A stretch of 14,562 bases of DNA from Prosthecobacter debontii (GTDB lineage Bacteria > Verrucomicrobiota > Verrucomicrobiia > Verrucomicrobiales > Akkermansiaceae), in NCBI GenBank assembly GCA_945883455.1, contig CAMCXJ010000043.1:1-14562 (forward strand), written 5' to 3'. Positions 1-7,314 of this stretch are shown one piece after another. The number at the start of each line of letters is the position of its first letter. Position 1 is the stretch's first letter. The notes under the pieces are model-generated. The model worked only from the letters and a program-made list of their open reading frames with translations. It searched no databases and was not told the origin of the DNA. The position numbers and the translations under genes were made by a program.

Positions 1-2
1 CG

Positions 3-503
3 GGGCTTGAAAAACCGGAGCGGGGGATTGTGCGCATCGCTGGAACCGATCTCTATTCGCTGGGGCGGAAGGCACAGGCAAAATTCCGCAACCAGTCGAT
101 CGGCTACGTTTTCCAAAACTACCACCTCCTGCCCGAGCTGACCGCCGTGGAGAACGTGGCGGTGCCGGGAGCGATCGCTGGAATCAACCGCACGGAAGAG
201 GCTTTGGTCGCTCTTGAGCGAGTGGGTCTTAAAGATCGGGCTGATCACTTGCCTGCCGAAATGTCCGGCGGTGAGCAGCAGCGGGTGGCGATCGCTAGGG
301 CGATTGTGAACCAGCCAGCGGTCCTGTTCGCGGATGAACCCACTGGAAATCTTGATTCAAATACGAGTAAAGAAATTATGGAAATACTTCTGAAACTCGC
401 TGATGAACATGGAGTTACGTTGATTGTTGTAACGCACGATCAGAATCTGGCGAAGGTGGGGGATCGAACACTGATCATTAAGGATGGGAAGATCATCGAA
501 TGA
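3..503 (+). CDS. lolD: ABC transporter ATP-binding subunit, LolD/MacB type (5' end outside window)
   Basis: This is the ATPase of an ABC transporter of the LolD/MacB group, which powers release of lipoproteins from the inner membrane or efflux by a partner permease. The frame is open from base 3, so the gene starts upstream and the Walker A loop is not in the window; 166 residues are visible. Counted from base 3, the Q-loop Gln is residue 38 (GYVFQN), the signature MSGGEQQR starts at 87, Walker B VLFADE is 107-112, the D-loop GNLD is 115-118 and the switch His is 145 (VTHD). The run HLLPELTAVENV and ADEPTGNLD are typical of LolD/FtsE/MacB proteins. A LolC/E-like permease gene is expected just upstream (inference). 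The gene ends 3 bp before an inverted repeat and converges on the next gene. The last 150 bases look AT-richer than the start. The family is sure; LolD over MacB is less so. Confidence 0.85.
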   Translation, partial: GLEKPERGIVRIAGTDLYSLGRKAQAKFRNQSIGYVFQNYHLLPELTAVENVAVPGAIAGINRTEEALVALERVGLKDRADHLPAEMSGGEQQRVAIARAIVNQPAVLFADEPTGNLDSNTSKEIMEILLKLADEHGVTLIVVTHDQNLAKVGDRTLIIKDGKIIE

Positions 504-506
504 TTT

Positions 507-577
507 GTGGCGGCAGATTGCATCCGCCACGCCCAACAAAATCAGGGATAGGCAGGGCGGATGCAATCCGCCGCCAC
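507..577. repeat. Inverted repeat at a convergent junction (palindromic element 1)
   Basis: Two 22-base arms (507-528 and 556-577) are reverse complements with one mismatch and enclose a 27-base loop. Each arm is itself a small hairpin of the form GGCGGAT-N3-ATCCGCC (left arm with one change). The element fills the gap between two converging genes, starting 3 bp after one stop codon and ending 2 bp before the other. A bidirectional terminator or mRNA 3'-end stabiliser is the likely role (inference). No T-run follows, so it is not a textbook intrinsic terminator. A second element with the same core lies at 7920-8034. Confidence 0.8.
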
Positions 578-579
578 GA

Positions 580-1923
580 TTACTCGAAGTATCTCTTCAG
601 GGCGCGTTGCTCTTCGGGGGCGAGTGAGTCGCGCCAAACGCGGTCGCCGCCTTTGCCCTCGGCGGCGGCGCCACCTGCGGCGGCTTTCGAGGCGGATTCA
701 TTGACGCTGTGTTTACCGTCCTGGAGTTGGAGGAGATCGCCGGGGATGGCGCGGGAGAGATCTTCGGCGTTAACTCCGGTGAGTTCGCCGCCATCCAGAG
801 GGTCTTTGCCATTGCGCAGGACGTTGGGATCGTGGCCGGGACCGCGGTTAATGCCACCGGAGCCCGGATTTTCGCCCTCACCTTCGCCCTCACCTTCGCC
901 TTCACCCTGACCATCACCAAGGAGCTGGTCTTCCCAATCGCTTTGGCCCTGGCCGCCTTGGCAATCCTTACATTTTTCCATCGAATCCTTGAGCTTTTCC
1001 ATGCCCTCCTTGAGCTGTTTCATCTGCTCCGGGGTGAGTTTTCCGATATTGTTGGGATCGAGTTTAGATAGTTGATCGAGGAGTTCCGGGTTCGGTTTCA
1101 TGGCTCCGTTTTGTAGTCCATCGAGCGCTTGTTCGAACTGCTCGGCGAGCTTTTGCTTCTGCTGGGCGTTGAGTTTTTTGGCATTTTCCGCAAGGGACTC
1201 GAGGGCGATTCCGGCTTCGGAAAGGTCGCGATCCAGCTTCTCAATATTGGAATTGTGCGATTCCTCAAGGCTGTCCGTGGCCTCCAACGAGGCGTGGCTG
1301 AACCATTCCTCCTCCTCCTGAGCGCGCAGTTCCTCAAGGCGCTTTTCGACTTCCTCGATGTATCCTTCATCGACCATCGCATCCTCGGCGAGTTGTTCGA
1401 GCTGGGAGTCCATCTGCGACCAGGCCTGAGGCTGGCTGGACGGGGCAGGGGGAGCTGCTTGCCTAGCGCTGATAGGAACCAGCAGGCCTAGAGCGAGCAG
1501 TGCGGTCGCCCCGAGTGGTGGAGCGATGGTTTTCAGTAAATGCCATTTCAAGCTCTCTGGAAGGACGTTTGGCGGCGTAGGCCACGGAGAAACCCCAGCA
1601 TTTGCGGCGGAAAGCGCGGAATGAAGACCGGCATCGGCCTCGATTCTAACGAGCGCCTGTTCGGGTTTCTCGAAACGCTTGGCCGCCAGAACGAGTGCGA
1701 CGACAGCCGTGACCACCAAACAAGCGCCCTGTGAAATCCCAATTACTCCCAGCGGAATTTCAGAAAACTCACGTCGTAAGATCAGCGCGGCGACAGCTCC
1801 GAGAACGGAAACGATCAGCAATGGCGCAGAAAGTGTTTGGAGGAACCAACCGAGGTTAATCCGCCGTGAAAGCGTGGAAGCTTGATCCAGCCAGTATCTG
1901 CGGTTCGTGCCGTCATTTGACAT
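580..1923 (-). CDS. Membrane-anchored coiled-coil protein with Gly-Glu repeat, function unknown
   Basis: This 447-residue protein has no clear known function. Three hydrophobic segments (about 31-50, 57-81 and 133-153) suggest an inner-membrane anchor. A long charged, coiled-coil-prone helical region follows (about 165-320: LEQLAEDA, EEVEKRLEELRAQEEEE, LTPEQMKQLKEGMEKLK). A lone KCKDC pair sits at 317-321, then a low-complexity Gly-Glu run (338-351). The tail ends WRDSLAPEEQRALKRYFE. A tail ending in RYFE recalls large membrane proteins encoded beside MoxR/DUF58/vWA (Bat-like) genes in Planctomycetes and Verrucomicrobia, so upstream partners of that kind would fit, but none is in the window; this is weak inference. 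The start ATG at 1923 has only a weak purine stretch before it. The AT-rich palindrome at 2018-2042 lies about 95 bp upstream and may belong to its promoter. The 3' end abuts palindromic element 1. Confidence 0.75.
   Translation of the reverse strand: MSNDGTNRRYWLDQASTLSRRINLGWFLQTLSAPLLIVSVLGAVAALILRREFSEIPLGVIGISQGACLVVTAVVALVLAAKRFEKPEQALVRIEADAGLHSALSAANAGVSPWPTPPNVLPESLKWHLLKTIAPPLGATALLALGLLVPISARQAAPPAPSSQPQAWSQMDSQLEQLAEDAMVDEGYIEEVEKRLEELRAQEEEEWFSHASLEATDSLEESHNSNIEKLDRDLSEAGIALESLAENAKKLNAQQKQKLAEQFEQALDGLQNGAMKPNPELLDQLSKLDPNNIGKLTPEQMKQLKEGMEKLKDSMEKCKDCQGGQGQSDWEDQLLGDGQGEGEGEGEGEGENPGSGGINRGPGHDPNVLRNGKDPLDGGELTGVNAEDLSRAIPGDLLQLQDGKHSVNESASKAAAGGAAAEGKGGDRVWRDSLAPEEQRALKRYFE
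871..906 (-). repeat. 12-bp tandem repeat coding for Gly-Glu
   Basis: The unit TTCGCCCTCACC (plus strand) occurs twice exactly (871-882, 883-894) and a third time with one change (895-906). It encodes the alternating Gly-Glu stretch of the minus-strand membrane protein. A unit that is a multiple of three lets the run expand or shrink without a frameshift, so copy number may vary between strains. Confidence 0.8.
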
Positions 1924-2017
1924 GCCATAACCTAAACGCTCGGGGTTCGGGACGCGATGTGAATTTTTCGCACGTAGGGCAGACCTTGCCGCTGCACACC
2001 GACTATCCGACTTTGGA

Positions 2018-2042
2018 TTACAAATATTGTAACAAGTTGTAA
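2018..2042. promoter_or_regulatory. AT-rich palindrome, possible operator
   Basis: TTACAAATATTGTAA (2018-2032) is a perfect palindrome with a 3-base centre. A third copy of the half-site, TTGTAA, follows at 2037-2042, exactly 10 bp (one helical turn) after the previous one. The site lies in a divergent intergenic region, about 95 bp upstream of the minus-strand membrane protein and about 240 bp upstream of the S10 peptidase. Its AT content stands out from the GC-rich surroundings. The binding protein is unknown; operator function is inferred only from symmetry and spacing. Confidence 0.35.
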
Positions 2043-2065
2043 ACCACCCGAATTTCGAGGAGGAA

Positions 2066-2212
2066 TCAGGAAAGCGTCTTGAGCCAGAAAACGAGCGAGC
2101 CTTCGTAAAGATACGGAAATTCCCGAAAAACCGCGATACGTAGGCGCGCGATTTTACCGAGAAAAGGTCGTGCCGCCTGTCCCGTGTGGGTAGATATTAG
2201 GATTCCATCCAT
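2066..2212 (-). pseudogene. N-terminal fragment of a GNAT-family N-acetyltransferase
   Basis: A 48-codon minus-strand frame beginning MDGILISTHTG contains ARLRIAVFREFPYLYEGSL. This strongly resembles the first helix region of many GNAT acetyltransferases, where a 'LRI-VFR-(E/D)(F/Y)PYLY-(E/D)G' run follows the first beta strand. After GSL the similarity stops abruptly and a TGA follows within nine codons. The sequence downstream (toward 1924) shows no acetyl-CoA-binding motif in the frames I read. I therefore call it a stump left by deletion of a gene that normally is about 160-200 residues long. The frame is open further upstream, but a GGGG stretch just before the chosen ATG at 2212 supports that start. 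The family match is from memory, not a search; a short unrelated peptide remains possible. Confidence 0.5.
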
Positions 2213-2279
2213 CGCCCCGAGAAAATGACTGATGTTCCCGCTTTGCAAAAGCTGTTTTCGGACGAATATCCGCGTGATC

Positions 2280-3788
2280 ATGAAAATGTCTTTCAGCACA
2301 TCACACATCCTGCTCGCCATCGCTCTGCTTCATCCTGTTTCCGCCCAGGAAAAGCCCGCTGATGAGCCGAAAAAACCGGATACCAAGGAAGAATCCGCAA
2401 AAAAGCCTGAGCCTGTTTCGATCAAGTCCAAGATTACCATCGCTGGTCAATCGGTTTCTTACACCGCCACGACCGGAAAGCTGGTTCTACGCGATGACAA
2501 AGGAGATGCAAAAGCCTCCGTTTTCCACATCACATACACCCGTGATGGGATCAAGGACACGAAGGACAGGCCGGTGATGTTTGCCTTCAACGGCGGGCCT
2601 GGTTCGTCGTCCGTCTGGTTGCACCTCGGGATTCTGGGGCCGAAGCGTATCGCTTTTCCCGGCGACGGCACGCAGCCCGTGGAACCCCCTGCCCGGCTGA
2701 TCGATAACGACTTGAGCATGCTTGATGTCTGCGACCTTGTCTTCATCGACCCTGTTTCCACCGGCTACAGCCGCGCGGAAAAGGACGGCAATCCCAAGGA
2801 TTTCCACGGACTGCAACAGGACATCGATTCAGTGGGCGATTTCATCCGCATCTGGATCACGGAGCACAAGCGCTGGGCTTCGCCGAAATATCTGTGCGGC
2901 GAGTCCTACGGCGGGATCCGTGCTGCGGGACTGGCCCAGCATCTGCAGGAGCGATATGGGATGAGCCTGAACGGTGTAATTTTGCTCTCTTCGCTGCTTG
3001 ATTACCGCACCTTGATCGGCGCGCAGGGCAGCCATCTTGCTGATCAGATTTTCCTGCCGACCTTCGCCACCACAGCTCATTTTCATAAAAAAATTCAAGG
3101 CGAACGTGAGGAAATCCTGCGGGAGGCGCGGGAGTTTGCATTCGGCGGATACGGGGTGGCTCTGATGAAAGGCAACGAAATACCAAGCGCGGAAAAGGAA
3201 GCGGTCGCCGCGAAACTTTCCAAGCTCACGGGGATACCGGTGGAGACTTGGATACGGAAAAGCCTTAGGATCGATCCCTTTGAGTTCCGCAAGGAATTAC
3301 TGCGTGAGGAAGGCAAGGTCATCGGGCGTTTCGATGCGCGGGTAGCCTGGTCATCGACGGATCCGAACGCGACTTCCGCGGAATACGATCCCTCCTACTC
3401 ACTGGCGATCGGAGCGTTCTCGACCGCGATGCTTGCCTATCTCGGCGACGAACTCGGCTGGCAGGAAGATTCGCATTATGAAGTCCTCACGGGAAAAGTC
3501 GGCCCGTGGAGTTTTGGTTCGGATAACCGCATCGTGAATCTCACGGGGCGACTCTCCTCCGCGATCCGCGATAATCCCAAGCTACGTGTCTTGGTAATGG
3601 GAGCGCACGCGGATCTTGCGACTCCGCCAGAAGGAGTCCCCTACTCTCTCAGGCAGGAATTGGATCTGCCCGAAGAGATCCGCAAGCAATTCACTTTTAC
3701 CTACTACGATGCCGGACACATGTTCTACATCAACCCGCCAGATCTCGTGAAAAGCCGCGTGGACTTGCTGGAATTTCTTAAACGGTAG
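2280..3788 (+). CDS. Secreted serine carboxypeptidase, peptidase family S10
   Basis: This is an exported serine carboxypeptidase that removes C-terminal residues from peptides outside the cytoplasm. Counting from ATG 2280 (502 residues), the signal peptide is MKMSFSTSHILLAIALLHPVSA with cleavage before QEK. A charged Lys/Glu/Pro linker follows (about 24-46). The oxyanion-hole motif FNGGPGSSS lies near 103-111. The catalytic Ser is in GESYGG (Ser209), the catalytic Asp in GAHADLATP (Asp445) and the catalytic His in YDAGHMFY (His480), so the full triad is present in the family order. The frame is open back to an ATG at 2232, but that would put 16 polar or basic residues before the signal peptide, so 2280 (or 2286) is preferred; no strong ribosome binding site decides. 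The gene stands alone and converges on the large heme protein with a gap of only 30 bp. Substrate is unknown; amino-acid scavenging is the usual inference. Confidence 0.92.
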   Translation: MKMSFSTSHILLAIALLHPVSAQEKPADEPKKPDTKEESAKKPEPVSIKSKITIAGQSVSYTATTGKLVLRDDKGDAKASVFHITYTRDGIKDTKDRPVMFAFNGGPGSSSVWLHLGILGPKRIAFPGDGTQPVEPPARLIDNDLSMLDVCDLVFIDPVSTGYSRAEKDGNPKDFHGLQQDIDSVGDFIRIWITEHKRWASPKYLCGESYGGIRAAGLAQHLQERYGMSLNGVILLSSLLDYRTLIGAQGSHLADQIFLPTFATTAHFHKKIQGEREEILREAREFAFGGYGVALMKGNEIPSAEKEAVAAKLSKLTGIPVETWIRKSLRIDPFEFRKELLREEGKVIGRFDARVAWSSTDPNATSAEYDPSYSLAIGAFSTAMLAYLGDELGWQEDSHYEVLTGKVGPWSFGSDNRIVNLTGRLSSAIRDNPKLRVLVMGAHADLATPPEGVPYSLRQELDLPEEIRKQFTFTYYDAGHMFYINPPDLVKSRVDLLEFLKR

Positions 3789-3818
3789 GAAAAAGGCTCT
3801 GGGCCGCACATTGTCGGG

Positions 3819-6800
3819 TTATTTTTCCAGCGGATGCTCCTTCAGCAGGGCGTCCATCTGATAGAAACCTTTCATATCCTTGGTAGCGTCACGAACTTTC
3901 GCGACCTGCTCCGGGGTGATGGCGCTGGCCTTGTTGCCGTAATGGTTACGGACATAGGTGAGGACTGCTGCCATTTCCTTGTCATTGAGCATTCCACCGA
4001 AAGGGGTCATCGGCACTTGGCCGTCGTATTTTTTTCCGTGGAGTTCAAAGGGACCCATGACACCGTGCAGGGTCAGTTTGATGAGTCGCTCGGGATTGCC
4101 GTGGACGAAAATGCTGTCATGGAGCGGCGGGAAGGCGGGGTCGAGACCCTTGCCGTCTTTCTGGTGGCAGGTAGCGCAGTGACCGTCGCGGAAATAGACC
4201 GCGTGACCCGATTTGAAAGCTTCTTTTTCCAAATCGGTTAGGTATTCTGGGATCGGAGGTAGCGGATTTTCGATCTCCTTTTTCTCCACTTTACCTTTCA
4301 GTCTTGCAGTTGCGGCTTCGATGGGTTTTTTAGACCAATCATCCGCGCCTTTTTCTTGGGCGATGTTCACAACTTCCAGCGCCCCGCTTTTGTTATACCA
4401 GGTGGCAGCGATCACTGCTTCCAGCCTCACGCGACCATGGTCATCCGATGCTGCTTTTTTCAGAAGGTCGAGGGTATCGGAAAACTTGTCGAAGTTGTAG
4501 CGTAGTACGCGCACGGTGGCGCAGCGGACGCGGTGATCAGAGTGGACAATAAGTTTGCGGAGCAGATCCGTGTCTACCGCGTTCATGCCCCATGTGACCC
4601 ACAGAGCTTCAAGCTGTTGGTGGGCATTGTTCGGATCGTTTGCGTCGAGCGAAGCGACCCATTTTTGCACGGCAGGTATGACCTGATCCACAGGATGCTC
4701 ACGAAGTTCGCGACGGCTGCGGTAGCGGGTGCGGTATTCGGGGAGTTTGAGGTTTTCCAGAAGAGCGGCGATGGGTGCACCGTCCACAGCGGCGGGTTTC
4801 ACCAGTGGACGGGCGGGATAAGTAATGCGGTAAATGCGGCCGTGGACGTGGTCGCGCAGCGGATCGCGGGCGTTGTGCTGCATGTGCCCGATGAGGACGT
4901 TGTGCCAGTCGATGACATACAACGAACCGTCCGGGGCGAATTCAAAATCTGCGGGGCGGAAATTTCCGTCGGATGATTTCATTAACTCGTGACGGAAGCC
5001 AGTTTTGTAGCCAGTACCGTCCTCCACGATGGAGTGTTGCTTCAGCCCGAGGAAACCGATGCAGTTTCCAATCAACGCATCGCCTTGCACCTCATCGGGG
5101 AAATGGCGGGAGGAGACGAACTCAAGACCGGAGGTTGGGCGAACGGACTGGCCTTTCGGGACGAGATCGGGGGTGCCTGGGGCCTGCGCGCCATAAGAGG
5201 TGGGATTTAGTGAGACAGGTAAAGCCCAGTTCCACGTGGGTCCGGATGTGTGGATCAAGAAATCTTGACCCCATGCATCGTAGGCGAAGCCCCATGGGTT
5301 CGGGATACCCATCTGGATCGTCCGCTCGAGCTTGGTTTTCTGAGGGCAGAAACGATAGAAACCGCCATCCACGCCGCGCACGGGACCGTAGGGAGTTTCC
5401 ACATTCGAATGGAGGAAGATACCTTCGCACATCGTGAATGCGCCGGAGGCATCGGCGGCGTAAGCGCTGATCGCGTGGTGGGTGTCGTGGGAGTCGAAAC
5501 CGGTCAGCACCACCTCGCGAACATCCGCTTTGTCGTCGCCGTTTGTATCGGCGAGGAACACAAGGTGCGGCTCCTGTGACACATAGACTCCGCCCGGCGC
5601 GAACTCGAAGCCAATAGGCAGGTGGAGCTTGTCGGCGAAGACGATTTCCTTGTCGGCTTTGCCGTCGCCGTTGGTGTCCTCATAAATCAGGATCTTGTCA
5701 TCGGGTTTCGGATCGCCTGGGCGGTAGTGCGGATAAGTCGGCATCGTGGCGACCCAAAGTCGGCCTTTGTTGTCGAACGAGATTTGCATTGGGTTTGCCA
5801 GATTTGGGAATTCCTTTTCAGAAGCAAAAAGTTTCGCTTGGTAGCCCTCGGGGGTGGTGATGGCTTTTTCCGCGTCCTCGCCGTATTTGTATTCGGTGGT
5901 GCCGTTTTTATTGCTCGGCTGGTAGTTGGTTTGCACGGGCTGGAGGGCGTGCGTAGCCTTGTCGGCGGCGGCGAGATCAAACGACTTTCCACCCACCTTC
6001 GCCCAGATCGCCTGATCGCGGAGATCGGTCATCTCGCGGAGTTTTTTCTTTTCGTCGGGATAGTTTTTCGGACCGAAAGGATTGTAGCGGCGCCCATCTA
6101 CGTGCACGCCGTTGAGCATGCGGAAATCGTTGAACCAATACCATTCTTTGTCCGCGATGGCGGCGAGGACATCCTTTGGCGCAGCCTTGGACTTCACTGG
6201 AGTGCTGCCATAGATCGCTTTCAGAAGCATGTCGGAAAGCTGGCGGTATCCCTCGTCGTTGGGCAGAAAGCCGTTGCTGGTGAACGGTTTCTTGAGGGTC
6301 GGGTAGAGGTTATGGGTCGGGTTGTAAACGTCCACGAACTCGACTCCGGCGCCCTTCGCGACCTCGGCCATTGCTTGAGTGTAGAGGGCGAGGTTCGCGT
6401 TTTCCGCGCGGCCATCGGGCAGGTCACGGGACTTCGAAAGGTTCTCATAGGCGATGGGCGAGACTACCACCACGCGCGGTGCGGTCTTGCCGTTGTATTT
6501 CTGCGCTTGTGTATGCTTGATCCATGCATCCAGCTCGCCTTTAAAATTGGCGATGCCGTCAGGACCGTCGAATGATTCGTTGTAGCCGAAAAAGGCGATC
6601 AGCGTGTCGGGCTTGAGATCCGCAAGCCACTGGTCGGGTGTGGGATGAAATCCATCGCCGGCGTGGCGTTGATGCTGCGGGTGGAATGCTTCCGCGCCGG
6701 GAAATGCCCACTGCGATTTACGTGAGGGATGGGGACGGAAACCCGGAGTATCACCGGGGCGGCACATGTTGCGCATGTAGAGGTTCATTTCCGGATGCGA

Positions 6801-6962
6801 CATCTGGAGACGCGCCTCCATGTATGGGTGGTCCACCATCCGCTCGCCGAGACCGTTACCGATTAGGACGATGCGCTCATTTTGTGTGGGGGATTTCGGC
6901 TGTGCCGATGCGATGGTCAGTGGAATGAAAGCCAGTGTGGACAGAATCAATTTGTGAATCAT
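3819..6962 (-). CDS. Exported PVC-type heme-binding CxxCH protein with N-terminal SGNH-like domain
   Basis: This large periplasmic or surface protein (1047 residues) is of a kind expanded in Planctomycetes and Verrucomicrobia and usually tied to breakdown of complex organic matter. Signal peptide 1-20 ends in ASA. An SGNH-hydrolase-like fold spans about 30-250. A membrane-bound-dehydrogenase-type beta-propeller covers about 370-720 (PMQISFDNKGRLWVA at 391-405; calcium-loop-like DTNGDGKAD and DTNGDDKAD at 429 and 472). Helical HEAT-like repeats lie at about 740-890. A C-terminal class I cytochrome c domain is at about 912-1010, with heme motif CATCH (929-933) and a candidate axial Met in VPMTPFGGM (Met985 or Met991). 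The propeller and heme regions resemble TIGR02604 and TIGR02603 as I recall them. The SGNH part looks inactive: the catalytic Ser position reads GNGLGER and the Asp-His block reads LPNDEGY without His. Electron transfer from a sugar or alcohol oxidation is inferred; the substrate is unknown. The start ATG is preceded by a weak AGG. Confidence 0.9.
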   Translation of the reverse strand: MIHKLILSTLAFIPLTIASAQPKSPTQNERIVLIGNGLGERMVDHPYMEARLQMSHPEMNLYMRNMCRPGDTPGFRPHPSRKSQWAFPGAEAFHPQHQRHAGDGFHPTPDQWLADLKPDTLIAFFGYNESFDGPDGIANFKGELDAWIKHTQAQKYNGKTAPRVVVVSPIAYENLSKSRDLPDGRAENANLALYTQAMAEVAKGAGVEFVDVYNPTHNLYPTLKKPFTSNGFLPNDEGYRQLSDMLLKAIYGSTPVKSKAAPKDVLAAIADKEWYWFNDFRMLNGVHVDGRRYNPFGPKNYPDEKKKLREMTDLRDQAIWAKVGGKSFDLAAADKATHALQPVQTNYQPSNKNGTTEYKYGEDAEKAITTPEGYQAKLFASEKEFPNLANPMQISFDNKGRLWVATMPTYPHYRPGDPKPDDKILIYEDTNGDGKADKEIVFADKLHLPIGFEFAPGGVYVSQEPHLVFLADTNGDDKADVREVVLTGFDSHDTHHAISAYAADASGAFTMCEGIFLHSNVETPYGPVRGVDGGFYRFCPQKTKLERTIQMGIPNPWGFAYDAWGQDFLIHTSGPTWNWALPVSLNPTSYGAQAPGTPDLVPKGQSVRPTSGLEFVSSRHFPDEVQGDALIGNCIGFLGLKQHSIVEDGTGYKTGFRHELMKSSDGNFRPADFEFAPDGSLYVIDWHNVLIGHMQHNARDPLRDHVHGRIYRITYPARPLVKPAAVDGAPIAALLENLKLPEYRTRYRSRRELREHPVDQVIPAVQKWVASLDANDPNNAHQQLEALWVTWGMNAVDTDLLRKLIVHSDHRVRCATVRVLRYNFDKFSDTLDLLKKAASDDHGRVRLEAVIAATWYNKSGALEVVNIAQEKGADDWSKKPIEAATARLKGKVEKKEIENPLPPIPEYLTDLEKEAFKSGHAVYFRDGHCATCHQKDGKGLDPAFPPLHDSIFVHGNPERLIKLTLHGVMGPFELHGKKYDGQVPMTPFGGMLNDKEMAAVLTYVRNHYGNKASAITPEQVAKVRDATKDMKGFYQMDALLKEHPLEK

Positions 6963-7314
6963 ATGCTTTTTAACCTACGGTGGGTGTGTAACGAGTCGAT
7001 CAGAAATTTTTCAGAAATTACAAACTTCCTTCGGCTAGCCGACAGGTGTAGGGGTAAAAAGATGAACTCCAAACCGCCCGCCCAACTTATCTCGGCACTC
7101 GCTTTGACTCGTTGCGGCGTTTCATTCACGAGTAACTCGATGGCGATGCGCGGCACGTCCCGGAGCCATGTGCAATCACCCGTTAGCCTGGCAGTAAATG
7201 GGATCGCCCTATGCACGTCGTTACCCACCCCCACAAATTGCCCCGCAACATCAGGCACAATCCGGGGTTCGATTACTGATGTTTCTGACAGGTAACCCAC
7301 TTTTCGCTCATTCG
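6963..7314. promoter_or_regulatory. Divergent intergenic region with short repeats
   Basis: This stretch separates the start of the heme protein (minus) from the start chosen for the sigma factor (plus) and must hold promoters for both. TCAGAAATT occurs twice as a direct repeat, 11 bp apart (7000-7008 and 7011-7019). The pentamer ACTCG or its complement recurs at 6992-6996, 7097-7101, 7107-7111, 7129-7133 and 7135-7139; the last two form the palindrome CGAGTAACTCG. I could not identify a convincing -35/-10 pair, tRNA or riboswitch. A minus-strand frame (6959-7333) is open across the region but I do not trust it as a gene. Confidence 0.3.

Noticed and set aside
500..910. Plus-strand frame of 136 codons starting in the inverted repeat
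   Set aside because: It begins inside palindromic element 1 and runs antisense to the membrane protein, ending in the Gly-Glu repeat as Ser-Pro repeats; a shadow.
3789..3818. Possible intrinsic terminator between the S10 peptidase and the heme protein
   Set aside because: A T-run is present near 3821-3826 but I found only a 3-bp GGC/GCC stem before it, too weak to call.
5622..6575. Plus-strand frame of 317 codons opposite the heme protein
   Set aside because: It lies wholly antisense to a gene with unmistakable domains, has no recognisable motif, and long antisense frames are common in GC-rich genes.
7255..7275. GGTTCGATTAC resembling a tRNA T-loop
   Set aside because: The flanking bases do not pair as a T-stem and no anticodon arm or acceptor stem can be laid out.
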